From Pseudarcicella hirudinis (GTDB taxonomy: Bacteria; Bacteroidota; Bacteroidia; Cytophagales; Spirosomataceae): DNA of 64,000 nt. Numbering within the stretch: the first letter of the stretch is position 1; every line of letters begins with the position of its first letter. This document shows positions 8,988 to 18,308 of the stretch, in pieces. The notes beneath the pieces were generated by a model. The model ran no database searches. It had not been told where the DNA came from and saw nothing but the letters and a program-made list of their open reading frames with translations. Both the position numbers and the translations under genes were made by a program. The stretch is from contig NZ_FOXH01000005.1 in NCBI RefSeq assembly GCF_900115665.1, forward strand, positions 62,001 through 126,000, read 5' to 3'.

Positions 8988-10367
8988 TTAATAATTTAAT
9001 TGTCCCAATGCTTTTTGCACATCTACCTTACTCGAAAGTACCAGATAAAGTGCATTGTAATAATTTATTCTTGCAGTTCTGAGATCTGTCTCTGAAGTGA
9101 TTACTTCCAGATAGGTTTTGATACCAGATCTGTATTGAAGCTGAACAAGGTCATATACTTCTTTGGCCAATTCCATATTTTCCTTCTGAGAACTATAAAC
9201 GGCAAGGTTGCTCTTATAAGTTGCCAAAGCCTGCTGATATTCCGAGCTGACGTTCAGCTTTAAATTATTGACATCCCATTCAAGGCGTTTGAGCTGCCAT
9301 TCAGCATTGTTGATATTTGCCTTTCTTTTTCCCCCCTGAAAAATCGGAAGCGACAAAGTAAGTGCCGCGAATGAGTTGGGATAATTTTTAGTGTACAAAT
9401 CTGAAAAAGTATTGTTTAGATAGTTCAGGTTGTATGCCCCGTTAATAGCCACATTGGGAAGATAACTCCACTTGTTATATTTCAGATCTGCTTCCCGAAG
9501 TCTTTTCAATGTAACAAGCTGCTGGTATTCAATTCTGGTTCTGAAATCAACCTGCTGCATGGTATCAACTTCAATCTCTCTGTCCATTTGCAAGGTATCA
9601 TACACAATTTTCAATTCTTCAGAATCAGGATAACCCATCAGGCTTTTCAGGTTCTGAACCCTGGCTTTCAGCAACTCTTCATTGCTTTTCTTGGTAGCCA
9701 TGGTATTATTAAGTGTAATTGTTACTCTTTTGAAGTCGATCTTATCAGTTGCTCCTGCTTTATACTGATTCGTTGCATCTTTCAGACTTCTTTCAAGACG
9801 GGTAATATCTCCTTCAGAAACTGAAATCTGCTGCCGGGTGGCCAGAACTGCATAAAAAGCTTTGGAAACATTTGCAGCCACGGCTATTTTATTATTGGTA
9901 ATATTCTGGCTTGCCTGCAATCTTACATCATTCTGACTGCGGTTGGCTAACAGGGCATCGCGATTGAAAATATTCTGGGTAAGTGAAAATTGTGCCGCAG
10001 AAGTATTGTCAACCCCTAGTTTTACAGGGTTACCGCCAATCACACTGGTCTGGACCAGAAAGTTATGCTGTAAATTGTAGTTGAAATTAATCTGAGGATA
10101 CCAGTCTGCGAGTTTACTCTTAATGGTATTTTCCGTAATGCGTTGATCTATAATAGACTGCTGGATTAAAGGTTGATGCTTGATAGCATATTGAATGACA
10201 TTTTCCAGGGTTGCATTGTCCAATTTTTCGGCCTTGACGGTGGCACTTTCCGGAGGATTTTCCTGGCTGATTGTCTGTGAATGGATAGTTGATGGTAACT
10301 TGCAAATCAGGAATGCAGTAAAAAACATCCAGTGCAAAGTTTTTCCGACTTTACGCATGTAATTCAT
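8988..10367 (-). CDS. TolC-family outer-membrane efflux channel
   Basis: Outer-membrane factor of 459 residues, first gene of the efflux operon. An N-terminal signal peptide is followed by two OEP repeats, each with long amphipathic helices (residues ~55-245 and ~270-455) and the typical NLSLPIFQGGKRKANI-like segment near residue 345. It would form the trimeric outer-membrane duct and periplasmic tunnel of the pump. An in-frame Met at codon 4 is an equally possible start. No TAnnTTTG box was recognised directly upstream, so operon control is unclear. Confidence 0.95.
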   Translation of the reverse strand: MNYMRKVGKTLHWMFFTAFLICKLPSTIHSQTISQENPPESATVKAEKLDNATLENVIQYAIKHQPLIQQSIIDQRITENTIKSKLADWYPQINFNYNLQHNFLVQTSVIGGNPVKLGVDNTSAAQFSLTQNIFNRDALLANRSQNDVRLQASQNITNNKIAVAANVSKAFYAVLATRQQISVSEGDITRLERSLKDATNQYKAGATDKIDFKRVTITLNNTMATKKSNEELLKARVQNLKSLMGYPDSEELKIVYDTLQMDREIEVDTMQQVDFRTRIEYQQLVTLKRLREADLKYNKWSYLPNVAINGAYNLNYLNNTFSDLYTKNYPNSFAALTLSLPIFQGGKRKANINNAEWQLKRLEWDVNNLKLNVSSEYQQALATYKSNLAVYSSQKENMELAKEVYDLVQLQYRSGIKTYLEVITSETDLRTARINYYNALYLVLSSKVDVQKALGQLNY

Positions 10368-11276
10368 CTAGATTTAAAAATAGTTAACGAATAATACCTT
10401 CCATTTGTCGGCGCTGGGCTTTTAAGAGGAACGATTTAATTTAAGCTTAAGCAAGTCGGGCTGATTTTCAGAACATTGATTTTGATCATCAATAATTGTA
10501 TCGGCGTTAAACAATAGTAACCGAACTTTTGCAGATACGAAAATCATCTCTGTTAACTGATATGTCGTTATACAAATTACTGTATTTCTTACCATTATCA
10601 CTGATTCAGATTTTACAACTATATTATGCTGTAATGCTGAACATGTTAAAGGTAGGATGTACCGTTATAACGACCTGACTCACTCTCCCGCAAAGTATCT
10701 GGAATGTTTGCTCAGATTTTCAACCTTCGGATGAATTGAAAGTCATTCGGTTGGAATTGATAAGTACACTTAGCATACATTGACGGTTATAATTTTAATT
10801 CCTTTTTGAAAAAATAGGTTCCCTATTCATTTGAATAACATTTTAATTAACAAATGTTGCCTGAGGCTATTTTAAATTCAGTGAAAAGCCAAATTTCATT
10901 CTTGCTAAAATATCAGACTTAATTTTAGAATTTTGGAAAATTTATATGATTTTATTAAGAAACTTGAAAAATATATGCGCTCTGAATAAGACTCTTTTTA
11001 AAAGGAAAAGTTTGAATTATCTGAAAAAAAACCTGATAAGTTTCAGGTAATTTCAGAACTGTGATGTGTTTGTTTCCGGAAGAATTTTTAAGGTTCTGAA
11101 AAAAATATCAGGATGTGTTCTAAGCTGTTACATAAAGAAATCAATAAAAAGAGACGAAATCTGAATAATTTCACAAATTGTTTCAGATACTTAATCTTTT
11201 GTTAATTTCCACCGATTACCTTTGTAATGACAAACTCAATTTCAACGGCAAAAGTTTTAAAAATTATAATAATAGT
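10368..11276. other. Intergenic region, about 0.9 kb, no gene recognised
   Basis: AT-rich divergent gap between the efflux operon and the SGNH hydrolase gene. The only open frames are short (for example about 38 codons from 10562) with no recognisable product. Apart from the promoter box at 11217 I see no strong hairpin, RNA gene or repeat. Its length leaves room for regulatory RNA or a decayed gene. Confidence 0.5.
11217..11224 (+). promoter_or_regulatory. -7 box for the SGNH hydrolase gene
   Basis: TACCTTTG fits TAnnTTTG. A TTTG lies 15 bases upstream, a little closer than usual. The box is about 50 bases before the ATG at 11277. Confidence 0.45.
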
Positions 11277-11873
11277 ATGTTTTGGTACGAAGAAGAAGTA
11301 CAAAGAGTCGAAAAAGAAGTAGCACAATTGAACTATCAGCCTGAAACTATTTTTTACGGTAGTTCGTCTTTTACCAAATGGGAAACTTTGTACAGTGACT
11401 TTCCGGAATTTAAACCCGTAAATCTTGGTTTTGGAGGCTCAACACTTGCGGCCTGTACCTGGTATTTTGACAGATTAGTTGCTCCGATACAATCTGCAAA
11501 GTCAATTGTCATTTATGCAGGAGACAATGACCTGGGAGATGGAAGACATCCTGAAGAAATCTATTTCTTTTATCTTCAGCTCATTTGTCAGATCAGGAAA
11601 AAATTCGGTGCAATTCCCTGCTATTTTATTTCGATTAAACCAAGCTGGAAACGTTGGGATATTAATGAGCAAATCAAATTCACGAATTATATTATTGAGA
11701 GAGAAATCGGGAAAAATGATAATGAGAATTATATAGATGTTTATACGTCAATGCTGGATAAAGAAGGTTTCCCTAAAAATCAGCTTTTTGGAGAAGACGA
11801 ATTACATCTGAGTCCTGAAGGATACGCTATCTGGAAGGAAATTTTGTCAAAAAACATATTACAACCTATTTAA
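11277..11873 (+). CDS. SGNH/GDSL-family hydrolase
   Basis: Probable serine esterase or lipase-like hydrolase of 198 residues from the ATG at 11277. A longer frame upstream uses a non-ATG start and would include the promoter region. Block I is IFYGSSSFTKW (nucleophile in GSS), block II GFGGST (oxyanion Gly), block III YAGDNDL (Asn) and block V DELHLSPEGY (Asp-x-x-His). All four SGNH residues are therefore present. No signal peptide is seen from this start, so it is probably cytosolic. The esterase gene 40 bases downstream may be co-transcribed. Substrate unknown. Confidence 0.9.
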   Translation: MFWYEEEVQRVEKEVAQLNYQPETIFYGSSSFTKWETLYSDFPEFKPVNLGFGGSTLAACTWYFDRLVAPIQSAKSIVIYAGDNDLGDGRHPEEIYFFYLQLICQIRKKFGAIPCYFISIKPSWKRWDINEQIKFTNYIIEREIGKNDNENYIDVYTSMLDKEGFPKNQLFGEDELHLSPEGYAIWKEILSKNILQPI

Positions 11874-11913
11874 AAATCTGTATTTCGAACAGATTTCGTA
11901 TTTTCACCTCAAT

Positions 11914-12639
11914 ATGGAAAGAGCTTATCATAAATGGTTCAGCAAGGAGCTGGAACGAGATATGGAATTATTGGTTTGGGGGCATTCAGGTGCTCCTGTA
12001 ATATTTTTCCCGACCCGCTCAGCCCGTTTTTATGATTATGAAGACTGGAAAATTATTGAAGCCCTGCGAGACAAAATCGAGTCAGGTCAACTTCAGATTT
12101 TCTGTGTCGATAGTGTTGATGATGAGAGTTTTTATTCAAAGGATGCTCCTTCTGCAAGGATTAAAAGACATTTACAATACGAAAAGTATATTCTGAATGA
12201 GGTGATTCCGCTTATCAGAAACCTTAATCCGGATCAGAGACTGATTGCTGCCGGATGTAGTCTGGGGGGGTATCATGCTGTAAACATTGCATTCAAATAT
12301 CCTTTCATATTTACGAAAGTTGTGGGTATGAGCGCAAGATATGACCTTACCATCTCTCTCCCGCATTTCAACAACCTTTTCGACGGCTATTTTAATGAGG
12401 ATATTTATTTCAATATGCCAAACTGTTATATTCCCAATATTCACGATGAGCAGTTACTTAATCAGTTGAGAAGCCTTTCTATTATTATTGTAATCGGGAA
12501 GGAAGATGCTTTTCTGGAAAATAACAAACAATTGAGTCTTTCCCTGCATGAAAAAGGGATTAATCATGATTTTTATGAATGGGATGAGGAAGCCCACAGG
12601 CCCCGATACTGGCGCAGAATGGTTCAGCTATATCTTTAA
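11914..12639 (+). CDS. Alpha/beta-hydrolase, putative esterase family
   Basis: Cytosolic alpha/beta-hydrolase of 241 residues, related to the esterase D/putative-esterase group. The nucleophile elbow GCSLGG places Ser at residue 116. A plausible acid lies in GKEDAFLEN, and the catalytic His is probably in WDEEAHRPRYW near the C-terminus. The oxyanion region FFPTRSARFYDYED is typical of small Bacteroidota members. It follows the SGNH gene by 40 bases on the same strand and ends at a strong bidirectional terminator. Substrate not predictable. Confidence 0.88.
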   Translation: MERAYHKWFSKELERDMELLVWGHSGAPVIFFPTRSARFYDYEDWKIIEALRDKIESGQLQIFCVDSVDDESFYSKDAPSARIKRHLQYEKYILNEVIPLIRNLNPDQRLIAAGCSLGGYHAVNIAFKYPFIFTKVVGMSARYDLTISLPHFNNLFDGYFNEDIYFNMPNCYIPNIHDEQLLNQLRSLSIIIVIGKEDAFLENNKQLSLSLHEKGINHDFYEWDEEAHRPRYWRRMVQLYL

Positions 12640-12645
12640 CCAAAC

Positions 12646-12676
12646 AAAAACCCGAAAGAGTTTCTTTCGGGTTTTT
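12646..12676. terminator. Bidirectional intrinsic terminator
   Basis: AAAAACCCGAAAGA pairs perfectly with TCTTTCGGGTTTTT around a three-base loop, between the convergent esterase and Tyr/Gly-rich genes. Confidence 0.92.
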
Positions 12677-12689
12677 GCTTAACACAACA

Positions 12690-14123
12690 CTATCGGTGTC
12701 CACGGCCGCCGCCACCACCGTGGAAACCTCCCCCACCTCCTCCGCCTCTGAATCCGCCACCACTAAAACCACGGCTGCCGCCGCTATTTCCCCAGGATTG
12801 GCTGTGATAAGTATTGGTATTGGAACGATTGTAAGAATCTACCCTCTGTCCATTGTTACCTCCACTACCCATTCTTGAAGAATAATTATTTGATCCTCTG
12901 AAATTTTGAGGATTTGTTATCCAGTTTGATCTTCCTCCACTATAAACTCTCGGTTGGAAATTCTGTCTGGCAGCACCAAAGAATCCTCTGTTAATACCGC
13001 CGTAATAACGACGCTGAGCCCCGTAATTATAATAATAATGTCCGTATTGACGGTATAAATTCGGGTAGTAACGATAGGCTCCACCAAAGAACCAGGCTGA
13101 AAAACCGAATGAAGGGAATCCATAGAATACCGGTGCACCCCCAAAACCGTAATAAAACCCGGTGCTGAAACCAAAGGAACCAGGATACCAGTTTGCCGAA
13201 GTGTACCAGTAAGGATATCCGAACCAGTATGAATAAGGATTATAATAATTGTTATAGCCCCCATAACCATAAGCAGGATTGTAGTTATTATAACCGTTAG
13301 ACTGGGCATAATCTCTGGAAGCCTGCTGTAACTCCTGTAATGCCTGAGGGTTTTGGGCAAGTTCCTGCTGATAATTCGCTAAATCCTGCTTGTTCTGCGC
13401 TTCAAGGGTATCATGCAGATCTGCAAGACTTTTTTGAGTACCCTGCGGATCGGCTTTATATTTATCACTTAGTTCTGCGGTCAGATTTAAATTGCTGTTT
13501 AGCAAAGAAATTACTTCAGGCATAGCAACCAATTTAGTCAAAGCCATCTGTGTATCAGGACTTAACGGATTGATAAGTGCTCTAAAATCACGTTCAGCCT
13601 GCTGATTAAGATTATCAACCAGCACAAGATCTTTATGGTGATTGTTATACAACTTCCACGAAGCTTCTTTCAATAAGTCGGTTTGTTCAGGTAACATTGC
13701 CTGAATCTGTTCTTTAGAACGATTATCCGGCATGGTTGCCAAAGCGTGCATCAGGTCCGGGAAACGTGAAAGTTCATAAAACCATCCTTGTTTCTTTTGT
13801 CCGTAGTCCTGAATAGTCTGCTGAAAAGCCATACTCGTCTGATCATGCAATTGAGCCATTTTTTCCAATACATCGGGATACTGGCTCGCAATAAGTATGG
13901 CATTTCTTACATCCTCTTTATATGGAGCAATTGAATTTACCAGATTCTGCTGGTCATCCTGCGGGTTATTTTGTCCCTGACCCATTTGCGGCGGCTGATT
14001 GTTTTGTGCATTTACTGAAAAACTCAGGAAAAGTCCTGAAAATGCAACCCAAACAAATATGGAAGAAAGGAGGCCTTTTACTGTCATTCCGGTAAAACCT
14101 CTTTTGTTATCTATCGATTTCAT
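12690..14123 (-). CDS. Secreted protein with helical N-half and Tyr/Gly-rich C-half
   Basis: Exported protein of 477 residues, product unknown. After a signal peptide ending near VNAQ (about residue 40), residues ~60-270 are Gln-rich, helical and possibly coiled coil. They start with an IAPYKEDVRNAILIASQYP segment that resembles the opening of DUF3300 proteins. Residues ~275-400 are extremely rich in Tyr, Gly, Asn and Phe. Residues ~400-477 are Ser/Arg/Gly-rich and end in a polyglycine tail closing with RGHR. The low-complexity half suggests a structural, surface or aggregation-prone extracellular protein (inference). It follows the DUF4136 lipoprotein gene by 50 bases and is probably co-transcribed. 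Confidence 0.8.
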   Translation of the reverse strand: MKSIDNKRGFTGMTVKGLLSSIFVWVAFSGLFLSFSVNAQNNQPPQMGQGQNNPQDDQQNLVNSIAPYKEDVRNAILIASQYPDVLEKMAQLHDQTSMAFQQTIQDYGQKKQGWFYELSRFPDLMHALATMPDNRSKEQIQAMLPEQTDLLKEASWKLYNNHHKDLVLVDNLNQQAERDFRALINPLSPDTQMALTKLVAMPEVISLLNSNLNLTAELSDKYKADPQGTQKSLADLHDTLEAQNKQDLANYQQELAQNPQALQELQQASRDYAQSNGYNNYNPAYGYGGYNNYYNPYSYWFGYPYWYTSANWYPGSFGFSTGFYYGFGGAPVFYGFPSFGFSAWFFGGAYRYYPNLYRQYGHYYYNYGAQRRYYGGINRGFFGAARQNFQPRVYSGGRSNWITNPQNFRGSNNYSSRMGSGGNNGQRVDSYNRSNTNTYHSQSWGNSGGSRGFSGGGFRGGGGGGGFHGGGGGRGHR

Positions 14124-14173
14124 TGTCTTAAATAAAAATTGTTAAACGATTTGTCTGAACTATTATACAGCCA

Positions 14174-14773
14174 TTAATTCCTGTTGTTGTTCATTACCGG
14201 ATATTTTGCCAGAATTGTTCTGGCTTCTTTAGAAAACTGTTTACTTAATCTGGCAGGATCATTTACAGGATTTTCCACAGAACCTCTCCAGACTAATTCT
14301 TTGGTCCGGGCATCAATCACATCAATAATCAAGGTTCCGTTGGTATAAGGTTCCATGTGATAACCCATTCCCCAGGGGTTATAATAACCTCCATAACCCA
14401 TATACATCAGCTGCCCCTGAAAATAGAATGATCTCGGACCAAAACCATAATAAGGATACATTGAATACGGATTAGAAACCGTCCTGGTTTTCTGTTGGGT
14501 AAAAATATGATACATCAGAAAGAAGTCCGGATTCTGGTTATCTTCGGTAATTCCCCTCATGGCAAATTCATTCCTGATGGCACTTTTTATATTTGCTTCA
14601 ACTAATGAGCTTTTATAAAAAGGATTATTTCCTGCCAGCACATTTGGTTTTACCCAGGCGTATCTTTTATAATCCAGAAAATTAGCTGTCGGTTTCTGAT
14701 CAACCTTCACTGACGAACAGCTGCTCAACCCCAATCCCAGAGCCAAGGCAACTAAAATTGTTAAGCGTTTCAT
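14174..14773 (-). CDS. DUF4136 family lipoprotein
   Basis: Lipoprotein of 199 residues with a clear lipobox (LGLSSCSS, Cys ~19) and the DUF4136 pattern: an early YKRYAWVKP strand, a Tyr/Gly/Pro-rich middle, then GTLIIDVIDARTKELVWRG. Members sit in the cell envelope and their biochemical role is not known. It is the first gene of a likely two-gene unit with the Tyr/Gly-rich secreted protein, and both share aromatic/Gly-rich composition. Confidence 0.88.
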   Translation of the reverse strand: MKRLTILVALALGLGLSSCSSVKVDQKPTANFLDYKRYAWVKPNVLAGNNPFYKSSLVEANIKSAIRNEFAMRGITEDNQNPDFFLMYHIFTQQKTRTVSNPYSMYPYYGFGPRSFYFQGQLMYMGYGGYYNPWGMGYHMEPYTNGTLIIDVIDARTKELVWRGSVENPVNDPARLSKQFSKEARTILAKYPVMNNNRN

Positions 14774-15278
14774 AAATACTTGTATTTGATAAGATTAAAA
14801 AGCTTATTCCCTAAAACTATATCGAAATTCTCTGAAGAATTAAATATTCCTTGAAATCAATAACAGGGGAAATAATGAACGGAAGGCTTTAAAGATGTTT
14901 TCATGATCTGTAATTAAGTAATTGATTAAACCGAACCCATTTCCCGAGCTAATAATATATTTCAAGGGCAATAAAAAATTCAGGTAAATCTCAGATCATA
15001 TTTTTCTATTGGTTAGTATTGGAACGTAACTGATTTTTAGACAGGAATCGGTTACTTTGGTTTAATCGGGATTTATTTAAAAACTTTAATTTTTACAAGA
15101 AAACCACTGATTTTAAAACGCAAATCAGGAAGCAATTAGTTTGCAGCAGAAAAATAATTTTAAACGCCATTAAATGTATTTCAACAAAAAAGTGTATTCA
15201 AAAATATCTCGTTTTCAATAGAATAAGAAACGAAACATTTTGAATACACTTTTGAATTATCCGGAGAACAGGTAATGT
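14774..15278. other. Intergenic region of about 0.5 kb
   Basis: AT-rich. It holds the long hairpin at 15188-15253 that follows the phosphodiesterase-like gene. I see no further gene or RNA, and no recognisable promoter for the DUF4136 gene. Confidence 0.5.
15188..15253 (-). terminator. Long AT-rich hairpin after the phosphodiesterase-like gene
   Basis: AAAAGTGTATTCAAAA and its exact complement TTTTGAATACACTTTT flank a 34-base interior that can form a second, imperfect stem. On the minus strand the left arm's complement ends in TTTT, so it can act as a terminator 25 bases after the stop. Confidence 0.65.
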
Positions 15279-16241
15279 TTAGAGTTTAAAATCTTTTCCC
15301 TGCTCCGGAAATATAATTTCAAGTCCGAGGGGATTCTGTGCCTTTAATTGTTCTTTGATCTTCAATTCACTTGATAAAGGAGGTTTTAAATGAGTGATAA
15401 TCACGTTCAGGCCTTTAACAGCATCTTTTCCGGCAAATCCTGCCAAAACATTCATTTCATTCATCAGCCATTTTGGTGTAAGATGGCCGAAAAGAAACTT
15501 ATCGGGTTGCTCAGTCGGAAAGGAAACTTCTATGAAAATACCTTTCAGACTTTTGTTTTGCACCAACGGAGCTACTTTCTGCCAAAGCTGACGAAGTTTG
15601 TCGCTTTTTTCCACCTCATCCGGACCGGTATCACCAAGGTACAAGATATAATTGCCATTACTGTTCACCAGATAAGCAGTACTCTGATAAGGATTGATAT
15701 GACTTAAAGGAAATGCCTGCACCGTCATTCCGGTATTTTCGAGTGGCGTTTCTTTCGCTAATTCAAGCGTTTGAAAATGATATTTCTTCAGGTGGACACC
15801 TTTTCCCTCATCTCCGAAATTAGCCCAGGTTTCATCATTAAAATAATGATTTTCCATCATTTTCATGCAATCTGCTGTGGCATAAACGGTTTTTGAAGAA
15901 TCAGCAGGAGAATTAATAATCAGTCCAGAAACATGATCCAGGTGAGCATGAGAAATCAGATATCCTTTGATATATTTTTTAAGTACATATGGTGTTGAAG
16001 CTTTAAAAACACCATTCGCTACTGCTTTATCAATTCCGGAATAAATTGTTCCGGCGTCCAGGCAGATATAAGTTCTGGTATCCGCAGGAGCCAGCATATA
16101 GGATGACAAATTACTTTCGTCCGTGCCTCCTTTTACCCCAAGCGGAACCACATGAAATGAAGTACCGGATTGGCCCTGTGCTATTATTAAACCGGGTAAA
16201 AAAAGGAAAAAGGAAAAAATCAGAGATTTGAAAATATTCAT
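15279..16241 (-). CDS. Class II 3',5'-cyclic-nucleotide phosphodiesterase-like metallohydrolase
   Basis: Metallo-beta-lactamase-fold enzyme of 320 residues with an N-terminal signal peptide (cleavage near IIAQG), so periplasmic. HAHLDH at residues 98-103, followed by VSGLIINSP, is an exact match to the class II cyclic-nucleotide phosphodiesterase signature (PDE1/CpdP type). Further metal ligands fit AFPLSHINPY, LYLGDTG and ITHLKPP. Expected activity is cAMP or cGMP hydrolysis, and periplasmic scavenging of cyclic nucleotides is inferred. It is monocistronic, with a good promoter at 16300-16330 and a hairpin after the stop. Confidence 0.9.
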   Translation of the reverse strand: MNIFKSLIFSFFLFLPGLIIAQGQSGTSFHVVPLGVKGGTDESNLSSYMLAPADTRTYICLDAGTIYSGIDKAVANGVFKASTPYVLKKYIKGYLISHAHLDHVSGLIINSPADSSKTVYATADCMKMMENHYFNDETWANFGDEGKGVHLKKYHFQTLELAKETPLENTGMTVQAFPLSHINPYQSTAYLVNSNGNYILYLGDTGPDEVEKSDKLRQLWQKVAPLVQNKSLKGIFIEVSFPTEQPDKFLFGHLTPKWLMNEMNVLAGFAGKDAVKGLNVIITHLKPPLSSELKIKEQLKAQNPLGLEIIFPEQGKDFKL

Positions 16242-16299
16242 TTTAAGGCGTTTATTGAAGTGAATGCGATGTCTTAACAGTCGGAAAATAGTTTTCCTG

Positions 16300-16330
16300 C
16301 AAACATAAAGGAGATTATTCAGGGAAACAA
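16300..16330 (-). promoter_or_regulatory. Promoter of the phosphodiesterase-like gene
   Basis: On the minus strand TTG (16328-16330) is followed after 20 bases by TATGTTTG (16300-16307), matching the Bacteroidota housekeeping promoter. The start codon is about 59 bases downstream. Confidence 0.65.
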
Positions 16331-16387
16331 TGAATTGCCTAATAAAATAAAGCCCTTAAAGTAACCCGCTTAATGTTCTGAATTTCG

Positions 16388-16395
16388 TAATTTTG
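16388..16395 (+). promoter_or_regulatory. -7 box for the DUF4286 gene
   Basis: TAATTTTG fits TAnnTTTG and lies 28 bases before the ATG at 16424. No clear -33 element. Confidence 0.45.
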
Positions 16396-16423
16396 CACTT
16401 TGATTCTAATTCTTTACGAGAAA

Positions 16424-16726
16424 ATGCTTCTATATAACATTACTTACAGTATCGACGAAAATATTCATACACAGTTTATTGAATGGATGAAAGAAAACCA
16501 TCTTAAAGAGGTTTCAGCGATTAGTTTCCTGCAGAATTGTACCATTTTAAAATTACTTACTGAAATTGATAACGGCGGAGTAACCTATACATTTCAATAC
16601 CGTTTTACCAGTATGGATAGTTTTGATATTTTCCAAAATGAGTACGAAGATGATTTGAGGAATAAAGTTCATCAGAAATTCAAGGGTTCTTTTGTAGATT
16701 TTGCATCTTTACTCGAAGAAATCTAG
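16424..16726 (+). CDS. DUF4286 family protein
   Basis: Small cytosolic protein of 100 residues with the DUF4286 layout: MLLYNITYSID at the N-terminus, a HTQFIEWMKENHL helix and a C-terminal FKGSFVDFASLLEEI. It looks like a ferredoxin-like alpha/beta fold. I prefer the ATG at 16424 because family members begin with this strand. An upstream in-frame ATG at 16400 would add eight residues. It is widely conserved and single-copy in Bacteroidota, with unknown function. It is monocistronic, ending at the terminator at 16743. Confidence 0.85.
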   Translation: MLLYNITYSIDENIHTQFIEWMKENHLKEVSAISFLQNCTILKLLTEIDNGGVTYTFQYRFTSMDSFDIFQNEYEDDLRNKVHQKFKGSFVDFASLLEEI

Positions 16727-16742
16727 TCAGGTTCTATGACAA

Positions 16743-16795
16743 CGTAAAAAGGCCTGTATCATAAACAAATTGCTTATGATACAGGCCTTTTTACG
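16743..16795. terminator. Bidirectional terminator, 22-base perfect stem
   Basis: Arms 16743-16764 and 16774-16795 are perfectly complementary (core AAAAAGGCCTGTATCATAA) around a nine-base loop, between the convergent DUF4286 and thioredoxin-family genes. Confidence 0.93.
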
Positions 16796-16805
16796 GTTAA
16801 ATTTT

Positions 16806-18272
16806 CTATTTTTTACCTTCCGTCAATTGCAGGATATCATTCAGAATAGCAGGATCAGATGGTCTTCTGGCATTATTATTCACGATCACACCCTCTTTGT
16901 TAATCAGAATATACCTTGGAATAGCATTAATATTAAAAAACTTCGCTGCCTGAGAGGCCCAGCCTCCCAGCGACAAACCATGTAAACCATTATCCAGTTT
17001 AAGACTTTCTATTGCTTTTTTCCAGATCTCGACCGTGTCATCAATCGAAATATAAAGAAACACAATATCTTTTTTCTGCTTGTCGGTCAGTTTGGCATGC
17101 AATTGCTTTGAATAAGGGAATTCCATGCGACAAGGCCCGCACCAGGATGCCCAGAAATCTATATACACCACCTTTCCTTTCAGACTTGCCAGAGAAAGTG
17201 TATCTCCTTTCAGACTCAGCATTCTGAACCAGTTTTTAGAGTCGTCCGCTTTTTTGGTTACTTCCTCATCCTTTTTGCTCATAATGCTGCCACATTTCTC
17301 CCTGATAAGAGCTGCATAAGCTTCAGAATTGGGTGTAATTGACAAAGCTGAAAAAACATTTCTTGCCACCGAGGGCAAAACCTGTTCACATCTGTCATAA
17401 AGCAAACCGGCCAGAATGTATTGATAAGCCTTCCCCTGCAGGTGTTCTCTGGCAAAAAGGTGCTTATCCTGAATCATTTTGCTCATATCGGCATACTTTA
17501 CAAATCCTTTGTCTTTCGAATTATAATATGTTACATAATAATTGACAAAGGCTCTGTATTCAGATGAAAGCATGGTATTTTCATCCTGAATTTTCTTTTC
17601 ATCAAGTCCTTCGAGCAGAACAGAAGGAAGTGATAATACATTCGGGACTTTAGGATCCGAATTTCCTCTTACAATCGGATAGGCAAGCAATAAATGCCAG
17701 TAGTTCCATCGAATCTGATTTTCAAGATATTTTTTGAAATCTTCTGAGAAATTATCTTTTCCGGGAAACTCTCTGTAGAACTTAGTTTGTGCCCTTTTGG
17801 TATCAAAAAGAGCCATTTCCCAGGCATCCACACCACTTTCTTTCAGTTTAGCATACATCATCGATGTGTTAAACTCTTTACTGAACTGCTGGTTGAATTT
17901 TGCCAGAAAGTCATTTTCCGATGCTTTAGAGCCTTTGAATTTAACAGATTTAAAAAAATCTTTCCCATCAAATTCCAGATCAATATTGTCTCCTTTATCT
18001 GCAAAAATGAAAAGATGCTGTTTTTTATAAACCAGTTCCAGCAAAGTGACTGCATTAACATCCGCTGTAAACTTCAATTGCTGGCTTCCGTTTCCTTCAG
18101 AAACTCTGATAACCTGAGCTGAAGATGCCGGATTTTCACCCAGAAACAGAACATCATGAATTAATTGCAGGGTATCGCCCTGAGCATTCTCTGTTTTCAC
18201 TGAAATATTAACCGACTGTGCTTCAGACAGCAGGGAAGTGAAAGAAAGAAATAAGATTAGTAAATGTTTCAC
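16806..18272 (-). CDS. TlpA-like thioredoxin-fold periplasmic protein
   Basis: Exported thiol-disulfide protein of 488 residues. A signal peptide (ends near LSEAQS) is followed by a beta-rich domain at ~20-120 (a DUF4369-like start is possible), a long helical linker (~130-340), and a TlpA/ResA-type thioredoxin domain from ~350. That domain has the redox motif WCGPC in FWASWCGPCRMEF and a conserved cis-Pro region (NINAIPRYILINKEG). Likely a periplasmic disulfide reductase, with client unknown. It is 36 bases downstream of ung on the same strand, so co-transcription is possible though functionally unrelated. Confidence 0.92.
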   Translation of the reverse strand: MKHLLILFLSFTSLLSEAQSVNISVKTENAQGDTLQLIHDVLFLGENPASSAQVIRVSEGNGSQQLKFTADVNAVTLLELVYKKQHLFIFADKGDNIDLEFDGKDFFKSVKFKGSKASENDFLAKFNQQFSKEFNTSMMYAKLKESGVDAWEMALFDTKRAQTKFYREFPGKDNFSEDFKKYLENQIRWNYWHLLLAYPIVRGNSDPKVPNVLSLPSVLLEGLDEKKIQDENTMLSSEYRAFVNYYVTYYNSKDKGFVKYADMSKMIQDKHLFAREHLQGKAYQYILAGLLYDRCEQVLPSVARNVFSALSITPNSEAYAALIREKCGSIMSKKDEEVTKKADDSKNWFRMLSLKGDTLSLASLKGKVVYIDFWASWCGPCRMEFPYSKQLHAKLTDKQKKDIVFLYISIDDTVEIWKKAIESLKLDNGLHGLSLGGWASQAAKFFNINAIPRYILINKEGVIVNNNARRPSDPAILNDILQLTEGKK

Positions 18273-18308
18273 GGGATTGTCTTTAGTATTGTTTTCAAAT
18301 GATTCTTA

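Noticed and set aside
10562-10678. Short 38-codon frame in the large gap
   Set aside because: No ribosome-binding or promoter signal and no recognisable peptide; likely chance.
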